Positions 8,538-16,826 of a stretch of 64,000 bases of DNA are shown here, one piece after another; position 1 is the stretch's first letter; each line of letters begins with the position of its first letter. A program made the translations under genes and the position numbers. This DNA is from Enterococcus mundtii (GTDB lineage Bacteria; Bacillota; Bacilli; Lactobacillales; Enterococcaceae). The stretch is taken from positions 1,451,501 to 1,515,500 of the forward strand of contig NZ_CP025473.1 in the NCBI RefSeq assembly GCF_003957375.1, in the 5' to 3' direction. The notes beneath the pieces were generated by a model, which did not search any database, had not been told where the DNA came from, and was given only the letters and a program-made list of their open reading frames with translations.

Positions 8538-9431
8538 TTATAGATTAATGGCTTCTCCACCAGTGATACCGTAAATCTGTGCTGTGACATAGCTTGCTTT
8601 GTTAGATGCAAGAAAGACATAAACAGGCGCTAACTCAGCTGGTTGTCCTGCACGTTCCAACAATGCTTGTTGACCAAACTCAGGTAGATCTTCTTTTGGT
8701 TGACCTGCATCTAGTTGTAATGGTGTCCAAATTGGTCCTGGTGCTACGCCGTTGACACGAATTCCTTTTGGTGCTAATTGTTTTGCTAAACCAATGGTGA
8801 AGTTTGCAATCGAAGCTTTAGTAGCTGCATAATCTAACAAGTGTTCACTTGGATTGAATGCTTGGACTGAAGTCGTTGTAAGGATTGCTCCTCCTGCTGG
8901 AATATGTGGAATTGCTTCTTTCACAAGTGCAAACATGGCAATAATATTTACAGCAAAAGTATCTTTTACTTGTTCCAATGGGATTTCTGCAATTGAAGGA
9001 GACGAAATTTGTTGCGCCGCATTGAGAACAAGTGTGTCTAATCCACCAAATGCATCCACTGTTTTTTGGATGATTTCTTTTGGTGCAGCTTCATCTCGCA
9101 AATCATAAGGTAATAGCAATGCTTTACGTCCAGCTTCCTCGATATAATGCGCCACTTGTTGCGCATCTTCTTCCTCACCTGGGAAAAATTGAATGGCTAC
9201 ATCTGCACCTTCTCGTGCAAAAGCAATGGCAGCGGCACGGCCAATACCAGAGTCTGCACCTGTGATCAAGACACGGCGATTTGCTAATTGCTCCGTACCT
9301 TTATAACTTTCTTCACCGCAATCAGGTACTGGTTTCATATCCTTTTGTAAAGCCGGAGTTTCTTGATCCTGTTTTGGAAATTCTTCTGTGTGATATAGTT
9401 TTCTTGGGTCGATTAAATTGGGTTCTGTCAT
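8538..9431 (-). CDS. SDR-family oxidoreductase (general stress type, YdaD/YhdF-like)
   Basis: 297 residues. A 45-residue N-terminal extension rich in Pro and Glu precedes a Rossmann fold with ITGADSGIGRA (cofactor loop, about 55-65), LNAAQQ, catalytic Ser in TTTSVQAF and YAATKAS (Tyr and Lys). Length and extension match the stress-induced SDR group often found with Gls24/CsbD genes. NAD(P)-dependent; substrate unknown. It lies 30 bp upstream of amaP and is probably part of the stress transcription unit. Confidence 0.9.
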   Translation of the reverse strand: MTEPNLIDPRKLYHTEEFPKQDQETPALQKDMKPVPDCGEESYKGTEQLANRRVLITGADSGIGRAAAIAFAREGADVAIQFFPGEEEDAQQVAHYIEEAGRKALLLPYDLRDEAAPKEIIQKTVDAFGGLDTLVLNAAQQISSPSIAEIPLEQVKDTFAVNIIAMFALVKEAIPHIPAGGAILTTTSVQAFNPSEHLLDYAATKASIANFTIGLAKQLAPKGIRVNGVAPGPIWTPLQLDAGQPKEDLPEFGQQALLERAGQPAELAPVYVFLASNKASYVTAQIYGITGGEAINL

Positions 9432-9495
9432 GTTGATCCTCCTATTTTTTAGTCATAACTGACGTTATAAATTTGGGCGTATAAGCCCGTATTGA

Positions 9496-10437
9496 TTATT
9501 TTGTGTAATCTTTTCTAAATAAGTGATACCCTAAAGCAGCAGCAGCAACAATCGAACCCCCTAATACTAAGAGGAAACCAGTTGCTGAATCTTCTCCTGG
9601 TAAACCACCTGTATTCATCCCCCAAATACCTGCAATCATCGCAGGGACAGAGATGATCAATGCGGTAGAATCCAGATATTTCATCAGATGATTCAAATTG
9701 TTGTCCATCATTCCATTGAACAGATCACCGATACTTTCTAACAGATCGCGATAAATCAAAATCATCTTCTCTGTTTGACGTTGTCTTAAACGAACGTCAT
9801 AAAGTAGTTGTTCGTCATTGACACGTTCTTTGAATTTAGGTGTTTCCCATAGGAGGTCCATTGTCTCTTTTTGATCCCGCAACGTATGATCGATGTAAAC
9901 AATGTCTCTTTCTAAATCAGCCTGCTTGTACAACTCTTCATTTTCTGTCGTTTTTCGTGCTTCTTGATCTAGCGAATCAATACGCGTTTTCATTTCACGA
10001 AGTTCTTTGACAAAATGGGTATAGATATCTAATGCCGCATAAACAATCACTTTTTCGAAAGAATCGATTTTATTACCATGATGTTCAATCAGCCGATCGA
10101 TAAAATTAGTTTTTTCGTCTCGACAAGTAATCAATAAGTCATTTGATATGACGAAAGATAATGGTGTCAAACGACGTTCGATTTTTTCTTTTTCACTTGA
10201 AAGGTTGAGCAGTACTAAGGAAATCGGGTTGTTCAAACTTGTTCCTGATAGATGTTCTAAGCGGGAGACCTCTTCTGGATAAGTCATACCGACAAATATA
10301 TCTTCAGGAAGTTGATAGGTTCGAGTAACCTGTTCGATTTCCTCAGTATCGCTCGTATCAATAACAAGCCAATTAAAATGTTCTTCATCTGCGGCTATTA
10401 CTTTCTTGTTTTCATCAATCAAGTAATATTCCAGCAT
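9496..10437 (-). CDS. CorA-family divalent cation transporter
   Basis: 313 residues: a large cytoplasmic domain, a long coiled helix (about 140-240), then two C-terminal membrane helices with the selectivity motif GMN in GIWGMNTGG and a basic tail. It transports Mg2+ or another divalent cation. I chose ATG 10437 because AAAGGACG sits upstream; the frame can be extended by 10 residues to 10467. It overlaps no other gene, and its neighbours are the stress SDR and a HesB-like protein. Confidence 0.9.
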   Translation of the reverse strand: MLEYYLIDENKKVIAADEEHFNWLVIDTSDTEEIEQVTRTYQLPEDIFVGMTYPEEVSRLEHLSGTSLNNPISLVLLNLSSEKEKIERRLTPLSFVISNDLLITCRDEKTNFIDRLIEHHGNKIDSFEKVIVYAALDIYTHFVKELREMKTRIDSLDQEARKTTENEELYKQADLERDIVYIDHTLRDQKETMDLLWETPKFKERVNDEQLLYDVRLRQRQTEKMILIYRDLLESIGDLFNGMMDNNLNHLMKYLDSTALIISVPAMIAGIWGMNTGGLPGEDSATGFLLVLGGSIVAAAALGYHLFRKDYTK

Positions 10438-10463
10438 AGTGAATCGTCCTTTCCAGTATGCAA

Positions 10464-10814
10464 TCAACTAAAGAAACAATTAGTTAGTTTGATGTTATGA
10501 TCTAGTACAGCAATCTCATTTTCCAATGAGAAACTATTTAATACATGATCATAATCCATCGTTAAATATTTGCCTAAATAGCATTGTTCACTTTGTGATG
10601 TATAGATTTCTAGCGAAGGATGATTAATTTTTGTGACGTATAGTCCAAACTCAGTAACAAAAGGGATAATTTGGAAAAAGCTACCTTTCGCACACGCTCC
10701 TTTGTCTCTAAGGAAAGGATCTTTACTATTGATCAATGCAAGTGCTAGTTTTGATTGTTCGCCTGCTTTTTTCTTTAAGATGTCCATCGCATTTCTTGTC
10801 AGCGTGATTTCCAT
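10464..10814 (-). CDS. HesB/IscA-like iron-sulfur biosynthesis family protein
   Basis: 116 residues beginning MEITLTRNAMDILKKKAG, with a beta-rich middle, as in the YneR/YqkB branch of the Fe-S biosynthesis fold. The usual three A-type carrier cysteines are not present in their canonical spacing; Cys occurs in GACAKG, SEQCYLG and near the C-terminus, so a carrier role is doubtful. ATG 10814 lies 9 nt after GAGGAG; an ATG nine bases earlier abuts the ribosome site. It is the first gene of a minus-strand run into corA. Confidence 0.65.
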   Translation of the reverse strand: MEITLTRNAMDILKKKAGEQSKLALALINSKDPFLRDKGACAKGSFFQIIPFVTEFGLYVTKINHPSLEIYTSQSEQCYLGKYLTMDYDHVLNSFSLENEIAVLDHNIKLTNCFFS

Positions 10815-10860
10815 ATCGATCATCTCCTCTATTATAATAGTAAGTTTTTTCTATTATCGA

Positions 10861-11763
10861 TCAATGACTCAATTCAGTATTTCGTTGAACACGAGCGTAC
10901 AATGGATATTTAGGGAATGATTTAACACAACGAAAAGCGGTCATATTTGCATACTTTTCATAGTATTTTTTACTAGCACCTTTAAACTCTTCACTCCATG
11001 GTTTGATATGCCCAGAGTAATGGATGATATAAGGCTTACGACGTGCTTCTTCATACTCTTTTTCTCCTTGAGCTGTTGGATGTTTTTTTGCTTTCGCCAT
11101 GATGTAACCTTGCGCATTCCATTTTGGATGCAAAGCAATCCAACGATCGTGTAAGATAGCATTCAAAGCATCTTGGTCATGGAATCGAAGTTTTTCTGGG
11201 TTTTCTTCGATGAATTTTAGAACGTTTTTCGTGATGTTTTGTTCTAACCATTTTTCAACATTAATCAGCATCAAACCAGAGTTAAAGTAACGCATTGAAT
11301 CTGCTTCAATCTCCATTTTTTCAAGACGTTGGTGGAAACCAGCATCTTCAACTGCTGCCATCACTGCGCCATTAAACTCTAGATCCCATAGTTTACTGAT
11401 ATCGTTCAATGCAATCATGTCACAGTCCATATAAAGGATACGTTCGACATTTTTCCCTCTAAATAACTCAGGAATCGCAATACGATAATATGCTGTTTCA
11501 GGGATACGATCACTAGTCACTAAGTTTTTGAAGAATTTTTTGTTGATTTTCAAAAATTCAACATCTGTATTCATTCGTGAATTTTTCACTGAGTAACGTA
11601 AAAGATTTTTACTTTCTAATTCAATATCATCATCAATCACGTAGAAACGTACAAACACTTTCGGGTCACTATTTTCTAAAATTGACACAAACAGTGCTGC
11701 TAGATGAGGCACAAATTTTGTATTACAACTAGAGACAACTGCTACTTCTTTTCTTCTATTCAT
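10861..11763 (-). CDS. family 8 glycosyltransferase (second of pair)
   Basis: 300 residues. GT-A fold: VAVVSSCNTKFVPHLAALF (sugar-nucleotide site), the DxD metal motif in LYMDCDMIALND (about 97-108), YFNSGLMLIN, HDQDALNAIL and HYSGHIKPW, all hallmarks of GT8 retaining transferases. The start overlaps the end of the preceding GT8 gene by 8 bp, so they are translationally coupled. Likely acceptors are cell-wall polymers or glycoproteins; no glycan operon is adjacent. Confidence 0.88.
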   Translation of the reverse strand: MNRRKEVAVVSSCNTKFVPHLAALFVSILENSDPKVFVRFYVIDDDIELESKNLLRYSVKNSRMNTDVEFLKINKKFFKNLVTSDRIPETAYYRIAIPELFRGKNVERILYMDCDMIALNDISKLWDLEFNGAVMAAVEDAGFHQRLEKMEIEADSMRYFNSGLMLINVEKWLEQNITKNVLKFIEENPEKLRFHDQDALNAILHDRWIALHPKWNAQGYIMAKAKKHPTAQGEKEYEEARRKPYIIHYSGHIKPWSEEFKGASKKYYEKYANMTAFRCVKSFPKYPLYARVQRNTELSH

Positions 11764-12613
11764 TTACCTCGCCTACTTTCATTAATACGCTATGCGCTAG
11801 ATTTTTTAGATAGATTTGTGTATAAGGATGATCCTCCAATGTATTCCAAGGTTTATCATGCCCTGTGAAGTGAACGATTGAAGGAGCTTCATTCCCACTC
11901 TTATATAACTCTTCATATTTCTTATCTGGAGCTGGATGGCGTTCAAAAATCAATGAACATTGCATGTTCCATTTTGGATGAAGTTGTTCCCAATCTCCAT
12001 ATAAGACACCATTCAATGCGTCTTGATCATGATAGATAATCTGTTCACCATTTTCTTTTAGGAATTGGATCGTTTTATCTGTAATGTCTTTTTCATTCCA
12101 TTGATCAATATCGATCACCATGACACCTGAGTTAAAATAATATTCTTCTGAATCGATCCCCAGGCGCTTCAACGCTTTCGTTTGTCCTGGATCAATTACT
12201 GCCCCAATTGTTTTACCGTTCAATGATTCGTCATATAATGCAACGATATCATCTAACACTAAAACGTCTGCATCTAGATACAACACTTTTTTATAATTGT
12301 ATTTTGCTAAGATCTTAGGTAGAGAAATTCTTAAATACGCCGTTGTTGTAATGTGGTCACTGACTAAGAAATCTTCATATACATCTTTCTCCACTGTCAA
12401 GAATTGGATGTTTGCATGTTCTGAATGTTGTGCAACTGTCTGACGCAATCCTTCTTTACTATATTCTGATAGGCCATCATCAATCACATAAAAATATATA
12501 TGTCTCATCTTATTCGCATTTTCCAGTGCCGTTGCAATCATTACGCTTAGATAAGGAGCATAATTTTCATCTGAAGCAGTCACAACCGGTACAGTCCCAT
12601 ACTTAATCTCCAT
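11756..12613 (-). CDS. family 8 glycosyltransferase (first of pair)
   Basis: 285 residues with the same motif set as its neighbour: VVTASDENYAPYLSVMI, DxD in LYLDADVLVLDD, YFNSGVMVID, HDQDALNGVL and HFTGHDKPW. The two are clearly paralogous, probably an old tandem duplication. ATG 12613 has GGAGTG 6 nt upstream; the frame could be extended 25 codons, but without a ribosome site. UDP-glucose or UDP-galactose is the usual donor for the family. Confidence 0.88.
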   Translation of the reverse strand: MEIKYGTVPVVTASDENYAPYLSVMIATALENANKMRHIYFYVIDDGLSEYSKEGLRQTVAQHSEHANIQFLTVEKDVYEDFLVSDHITTTAYLRISLPKILAKYNYKKVLYLDADVLVLDDIVALYDESLNGKTIGAVIDPGQTKALKRLGIDSEEYYFNSGVMVIDIDQWNEKDITDKTIQFLKENGEQIIYHDQDALNGVLYGDWEQLHPKWNMQCSLIFERHPAPDKKYEELYKSGNEAPSIVHFTGHDKPWNTLEDHPYTQIYLKNLAHSVLMKVGEVNE

Positions 12614-12744
12614 CAAAATCACTCCTTTTTTTAATCTTTTTCTAACCTGTTCTACATCTACAATATGCCTACTTTTTCCTGAAAGCAAAAGATATGCTTT
12701 GTTTTATATGAATATTACCCAAATTTTTCCCTTTTTTATGAAAA

Positions 12745-12758
12745 TGAAAACGAAAACA
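12745..12758. promoter_or_regulatory. possible cre (CcpA) site
   Basis: TGAAAACGAAAACA differs at one position from the cre consensus TGWAANCGNTNWCA. It sits between the divergent GT8 pair and the HAD hydrolase. A/T-rich DNA gives such matches by chance. Confidence 0.35.
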
Positions 12759-12938
12759 TTAAGATTGTTATGCTTTTTTATACAGCGGTCTTAACCATTT
12801 TCTTACTAATATCTTTTTCACTATTTATGAAAAATCTTTTTTGAAAAAATACAAAGAGTTAAAGCATTTTATTTTTATTTTAGAAGTTTCTCATTTAAGC
12901 TATTGGTGAAAGAAAAAAGACTAAGGGAGCGTAAAAAG

Positions 12939-13751
12939 ATGAAATTAGCAGCTATTGATCTAGACGGGACCTTGCTTGATTCCCAAGGAGTTGTCCCACA
13001 AGAAAATATTCGAGCATTAAAAGCTTTCTCCTCTAATGGAGGAATCGTAACGATTGCAACAGGAAGAAATAGTATTTCTGCCAAGGATGTCTTTGCACAA
13101 TTAGGAGTCAGCGGCTATTTGATTTCTTCTAACGGTGCATTGATTTCCGAAATGAAAGACGGCAAGATTGATCATGTATTAAGACGTTCAAAAATCGAAG
13201 TATCCATACTTAAAAAGGCCTTTTATTTAGCAAAAGAAGCAAAAATATCGATCATCGCAAGCCGAGAAACACAAGATGATCAAATCACTTTTGATGAAAC
13301 TACCTTAGTAAAAGACGATCCTTATTATCAACACTTCAACTTGCAAAATCATTCCTTTGATGAGATCACAAAACAGTTGGACGATCCTTCCTTAAGCTAT
13401 TTGAAATTAGCTCTGACGGATAAAAATGAGGAAAAACTACAAAAAATCCAAGCAGAGATGAAGAAAGAAGGAATTGATTCTGTTTTTTCAGACCCACATT
13501 TCCTAGAAATCACTCCTAAAAATATTACAAAGGCACACTCACTCTTATTTCTAACTGAGTACTTAGGGTTATCTTCAGAAGACGTCATGGCGTTTGGTGA
13601 TCAAGAAAATGATTTGGCAATGCTTGAGTTCAGTGGGTTAAGCGTGGCTATGGGCAATGCGCAAGAACATGTGAAGGATTTAGCAGATGAGGTGACAGAA
13701 ACCAATGATGAAGCCGGTGTCGCAAACTTTTTGAATGATCACTTTTTATAA
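12939..13751 (+). CDS. Cof-type HAD-IIB sugar-phosphate phosphatase
   Basis: 270 residues. Motif I IDLDGTLLDS at the N-terminus (nucleophile Asp), Thr in TIATGR, Lys in TKAHSL, and motif IV FGDQENDLAM near residue 215. This is a cytosolic phosphatase acting on sugar phosphates, flavin or similar small substrates. ATG 12939 has AAGGGAG upstream; a TTG 12 codons earlier has none. An isochorismatase-like gene follows after 13 bp. Confidence 0.9.
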   Translation: MKLAAIDLDGTLLDSQGVVPQENIRALKAFSSNGGIVTIATGRNSISAKDVFAQLGVSGYLISSNGALISEMKDGKIDHVLRRSKIEVSILKKAFYLAKEAKISIIASRETQDDQITFDETTLVKDDPYYQHFNLQNHSFDEITKQLDDPSLSYLKLALTDKNEEKLQKIQAEMKKEGIDSVFSDPHFLEITPKNITKAHSLLFLTEYLGLSSEDVMAFGDQENDLAMLEFSGLSVAMGNAQEHVKDLADEVTETNDEAGVANFLNDHFL

Positions 13752-13764
13752 GGAGAGATGATAG

Positions 13765-14256
13765 ATGTTAGTCGTTATCGATATGCAAAATCATATTTTA
13801 GATCCAACTAGTGAATTTTATATCGAAGATGCTGAAGCATTAGTTGAGCGAGTAAACACACGTTTAAACCAAGCACGTGCAGCGAATGAATACGTACTAT
13901 TCACTCGAGATATCCCTATCGAACGGAAAGATGAGGCAGAGAGTGAAGATCTTAAAATTATTCCCACGCTCTCTCCTCTACCAAATGAGCAGGAAATAAA
14001 AAAATACTACTTTACTCTGCCTCCAGAAACGTTAACAGAGATCAAGCATTCCCTTTTTGAACGTAAAGAAGAACAAAAGACAATTGAAGTGGTCGGGATC
14101 GAAACTAATTTATGTGTCTTATCCAACACGATCGCTTTACAAAGTGCTTTTCCAGAAGCTGACTTTATCATTGATTCGTCACTAGTCAGCAGCCGTGTTC
14201 ACGAGCCACAAGCACTTAAACTTCTAAAAGACTTTAATGTCTATGTCAAAGAGTAA
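13765..14256 (+). CDS. isochorismatase-family cysteine hydrolase
   Basis: 163 residues with LVVIDMQNHILDP (catalytic Asp), a Lys in the EIKKYYF region and nucleophile Cys in GIETNLCVLSNTI. These make up the Asp-Lys-Cys triad of nicotinamidase/isochorismatase proteins. Substrate not predictable. It forms an operon with the HAD phosphatase and ends at a strong terminator. Confidence 0.88.
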   Translation: MLVVIDMQNHILDPTSEFYIEDAEALVERVNTRLNQARAANEYVLFTRDIPIERKDEAESEDLKIIPTLSPLPNEQEIKKYYFTLPPETLTEIKHSLFERKEEQKTIEVVGIETNLCVLSNTIALQSAFPEADFIIDSSLVSSRVHEPQALKLLKDFNVYVKE

Positions 14257-14280
14257 ATGTTCGAAACCAATCTAAAAACA

Positions 14281-14313
14281 TAAAAAGGTGGAATGAAGGT
14301 TCCACCTTTTTTA
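14281..14313 (+). terminator. terminator after the isochorismatase-like gene
   Basis: AAAAAGGTGGAA pairs with TTCCACCTTTTTT, giving a perfect stem and a U-tract. Confidence 0.85.
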
Positions 14314-14491
14314 TGTTTTTTTCAAATTATACGTCTACAGAAGAATCATGTTTTTTATCGAAATATTTGTTCATAATCGCATAACATGCTATCTTTTATC
14401 TAGTGAATATAAATCTAGTATATTCACAAATAGAATAACTCAAAATACAATTTATACACAAATAAAATATAGCTATGGGAGTTTATTTATT

Positions 14492-14752
14492 ATGCTGGAA
14501 TTGAGCCGACTTGCTTTTCTTTTTCCTGTTTTTATATTTGTCCCCATCGTCTTTTCGTTTATCAAGTGGACAAAAGAACGAAAAAAGATCGCACTTGCTA
14601 GTTTTCCTGCGATCTATTTCATGTACAAAATATTGAATTATCAGTTTTTTGAACCTTCACATATTTTCATTTTTAATTTAGTTGGCTTCATTTTCTCCAT
14701 ACTCTTTGTCATTGGGTATTTATTTTATCTAAACAGAAAAAATACACGTTAA
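14492..14752 (+). CDS. small membrane protein of unknown function
   Basis: 86 residues with two or three hydrophobic helices (about 5-25, 38-52, 58-80) separated by the basic loop KWTKERKK and ending in RKNTR. ATG 14492 lies 10 nt after GGGAG; the upstream 48 codons of open frame look non-coding and lack a ribosome site. It precedes an XRE regulator by about 37 bp and may be its partner. Family not recognised. Confidence 0.55.
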   Translation: MLELSRLAFLFPVFIFVPIVFSFIKWTKERKKIALASFPAIYFMYKILNYQFFEPSHIFIFNLVGFIFSILFVIGYLFYLNRKNTR

Positions 14753-14789
14753 CTTTCATAGATAATTATTTAGAGAAAGGTGAGGTAAA

Positions 14790-15023
14790 ATGACGATTGA
14801 AGAAGCGATTTTACTGGATACACTGCATTGCCGTTTAAACTTCCTCAAAGATAAAAAGCATTTAACTACACCACAGGTTGCTGAAAAAGTGAACATACCG
14901 ATTGAGACATATAAAAACTATGAAGATGGAAAAAATATACCTAGTATCATCGAATTGATCTTTATCGCAGATTTTTACGACACGACTATCGATTATTTGA
15001 TTGGTCGAACGGAAGCATCCTAA
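14790..15023 (+). CDS. XRE-family HTH regulator
   Basis: 77 residues with a complete HTH_3 fold: RLNFLKDKKHLTTPQVAEKV, YKNYEDGKNIPSIIEL, IADFYDTTIDYLIG. The last motif is the typical end of the domain, and no effector domain follows. Good ribosome site (AAAGGTGAGG). It probably controls the small membrane protein gene upstream or itself. Confidence 0.85.
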   Translation: MTIEEAILLDTLHCRLNFLKDKKHLTTPQVAEKVNIPIETYKNYEDGKNIPSIIELIFIADFYDTTIDYLIGRTEAS

Positions 15024-15061
15024 ACACTTAATTCACTGTTTTAGAAAGAAGGAAATCTTAT

Positions 15062-15424
15062 ATGCGCTTATGGCATCAAAGCCTCTTGCAATCACTTCCG
15101 CGCCAACAATTATTAGGACAGCATCGCGAATGTTGTGCTCTGAGAGGCAATGGTTGGGGACGAAAACATGCGACTGTCGATTACGTTTTTACACATTCGC
15201 CTTACAAATTATTTCAGTATCATTTGTTAGTAATGGAAGAAATGAAAAAACAAAATTATAACCCTGGTGAGGAATGGTTTGATCCCTTGTATCGTGGAAA
15301 AATTTGCGAACCTTATCCTACCCTTTCCCCTATTGAATGGACCTCACCACTTTATTCAGAACATGATCAAATCTACTTAGCCGAATGTGTAGCAAACCTA
15401 GAACAGAAAGGGATAATTTTGTAA
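15062..15424 (+). CDS. TIGR02328 / pyrimidine-dimer DNA glycosylase family protein
   Basis: 120 residues starting MRLWHQSLLQSLPRQQLLGQ, followed by HRECCALRGNGWGRKH, the highly conserved front of this family, which is related to T4 endonuclease V. In that fold the N-terminal amine and Arg/Glu near the start are catalytic. Whether these cellular homologues repair UV damage is not established. AGAAGGA precedes the ATG. It ends at a strong terminator. Confidence 0.8.
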   Translation: MRLWHQSLLQSLPRQQLLGQHRECCALRGNGWGRKHATVDYVFTHSPYKLFQYHLLVMEEMKKQNYNPGEEWFDPLYRGKICEPYPTLSPIEWTSPLYSEHDQIYLAECVANLEQKGIIL

Positions 15425-15449
15425 ACAAGTAATGACTTATTGTTCTAAC

Positions 15450-15482
15450 AAGCCTCTCGATTGCTGAATCGAGAGGCTTTTA
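15450..15482 (+). terminator. terminator of the TIGR02328 gene
   Basis: AAGCCTCTCGATT pairs with AATCGAGAGGCTT, with T's after. Confidence 0.85.
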
Positions 15483-15496
15483 TTGAAATTGGACAT

Positions 15497-15528
15497 AAAA
15501 AAACTGCTCCTTCATAAGAAAGAGCAGT
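15497..15528 (-). terminator. terminator of the cold-shock gene
   Basis: On the minus strand ACTGCTC and GAGCAGT pair and are followed by seven T. Confidence 0.8.
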
Positions 15529-15546
15529 AAGATATCAATCGTTTGA

Positions 15547-15747
15547 TTATGCTTTAACGATGTTGATTGCTTGAGGGCCACGTTGTCCATCTTCAACATC
15601 AAAAGTCACAGCTTGACCTTCGTCTAATGTTTTGAAACCGTCACCTTGGATAGCTGAAAAATGAGCGAATACATCATTTCCATCTTCCCCAGTGATAAAT
15701 CCAAAACCTTTATCTGCGTTAAACCATTTTACTGTACCGTTATTCAT
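15547..15747 (-). CDS. cold-shock protein (CspA family)
   Basis: 66 residues, one OB-fold domain: [15 protein letters not shown] (RNP1) and DVFAHFSAI (RNP2). It binds single-stranded nucleic acid and acts as an RNA chaperone. AGGAGG precedes the ATG. About 100 bp of A/T-rich leader lie upstream, as in cold-regulated csp genes, so post-transcriptional control is plausible. It is monocistronic. Confidence 0.92.
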   Translation of the reverse strand: MNNGTVKWFNADKGFGFITGEDGNDVFAHFSAIQGDGFKTLDEGQAVTFDVEDGQRGPQAINIVKA

Positions 15748-15931
15748 GTATATTTCCTCCTGATACGTATCAATGTACGTTTATAGTGCAATAAATATTT
15801 GATAGGCAAAAGGAGTCTTATAATGTTTAACTTATAGCTCAAATTACGTTTCAAAATAGATTACTTTTATACTATAGCATGCCTTTTTAGAAAACACAAC
15901 TATAAACCTTTAGTACTTTCAATTTCTCTAT

Positions 15932-16408
15932 TCATCTCATTTGTTTGATTTGTTCATTAGATGAAGCAATGTCTTTCTTCTGATAAATCATCCCTAACTT
16001 CTGCATGAAAAAGCGTTCACTCACATTAGACAGCATTTGCCTAATTCCGCTGATAGCTTCCTCTGGAGCAGATCCTTGAACAAACCAGAAAACCGATTTT
16101 TGATACAAAGGAGCCTCTGGTGTGTCTAACCCATACTCAAATAGATCCGTCCAGCGATCAATAAATGTTTTTAACAAACCGGTCACATCCCACCAGTAGA
16201 TGGGTGTACCAATAACCAAGACATCAGCTTGGTTGATTACTCCCATGACTTTGTCAAATTCATCCTCTTCAGTCATCTGTCCTAACTGATTGATCGAATA
16301 ATCAACTAAATGCAGGACCGTATAGTCGATATCCTTTAAGATTTTTTCTCCCCATTTAACGGTCATCCCCTCTTTGTTGGGGCTAGCATTAATAAACAAC
16401 ATGCGCAT
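15932..16408 (-). CDS. flavodoxin-fold NAD(P)H-dependent oxidoreductase
   Basis: 158 residues: LFINASPNKEGMT (FMN phosphate loop), then a VLVIGTPIYWWDVTGLLKTF segment typical of this FMN reductase group (flavin ring and dimer contacts). The C-terminus (SSNEQIKQMR) is slightly short for the family, but the core is whole. Ribosome site GGAGGAGAT. Substrate unknown. Confidence 0.8.
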   Translation of the reverse strand: MRMLFINASPNKEGMTVKWGEKILKDIDYTVLHLVDYSINQLGQMTEEDEFDKVMGVINQADVLVIGTPIYWWDVTGLLKTFIDRWTDLFEYGLDTPEAPLYQKSVFWFVQGSAPEEAISGIRQMLSNVSERFFMQKLGMIYQKKDIASSNEQIKQMR

Positions 16409-16688
16409 ATTATCTCCTCCTCTACCCAGTTTTTCGTCCAGACTCTCTTTTTCTTATGAACTCTTAGATTATTTAAATTCGAACGATTATGATATCAAAA
16501 CGATACTTTTCTTCATTAAATATAACATTTTTTACATAAAAAAAACAAATATTAAAAAAACCATCGTCCATCAAAACTCTCTGTCATTATGTTCATCTTA
16601 ATGATAAAATAAAGTTTGTTTGTTATTATTTCTTTATATATTTATAACGTTGTGCTTTCTTCTACTACTAATCTTTTTTGATTTATCT
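16409..16688. other. A/T-rich intergenic region
   Basis: No supported gene. A 75-codon plus-strand frame at 16374-16601 is the antisense of the oxidoreductase start plus poly-A/T sequence, and I reject it. Confidence 0.5.
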
Positions 16689-16738
16689 ATACTCTCTAAC
16701 TGGCTTTCGTCGGTTCGATTCCGACATAGAGAATACGG
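16689..16738 (+). tRNA. tRNA-like remnant: acceptor stem plus T-arm only
   Basis: TCTCTA (16693-16698) pairs with TAGAGA (16727-16732). Between them is a perfect T-arm, GTCGG-TTCGATT-CCGAC (16709-16725), with a canonical T-loop. Only about 10 nt remain where the D and anticodon arms should be, so no functional tRNA can form. It looks like an internally deleted tRNA gene or the leftover tRNA end of an integration site. No integrase is nearby. Confidence 0.45.
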
Positions 16739-16826
16739 TCAATCGCCGTAAATAAAACCAATCGCTTTTATTAGGGGAATCTTTTTATGAAAGCGATCTA
16801 TTTTTTTGTAGAAACAGGAGGAAAAA

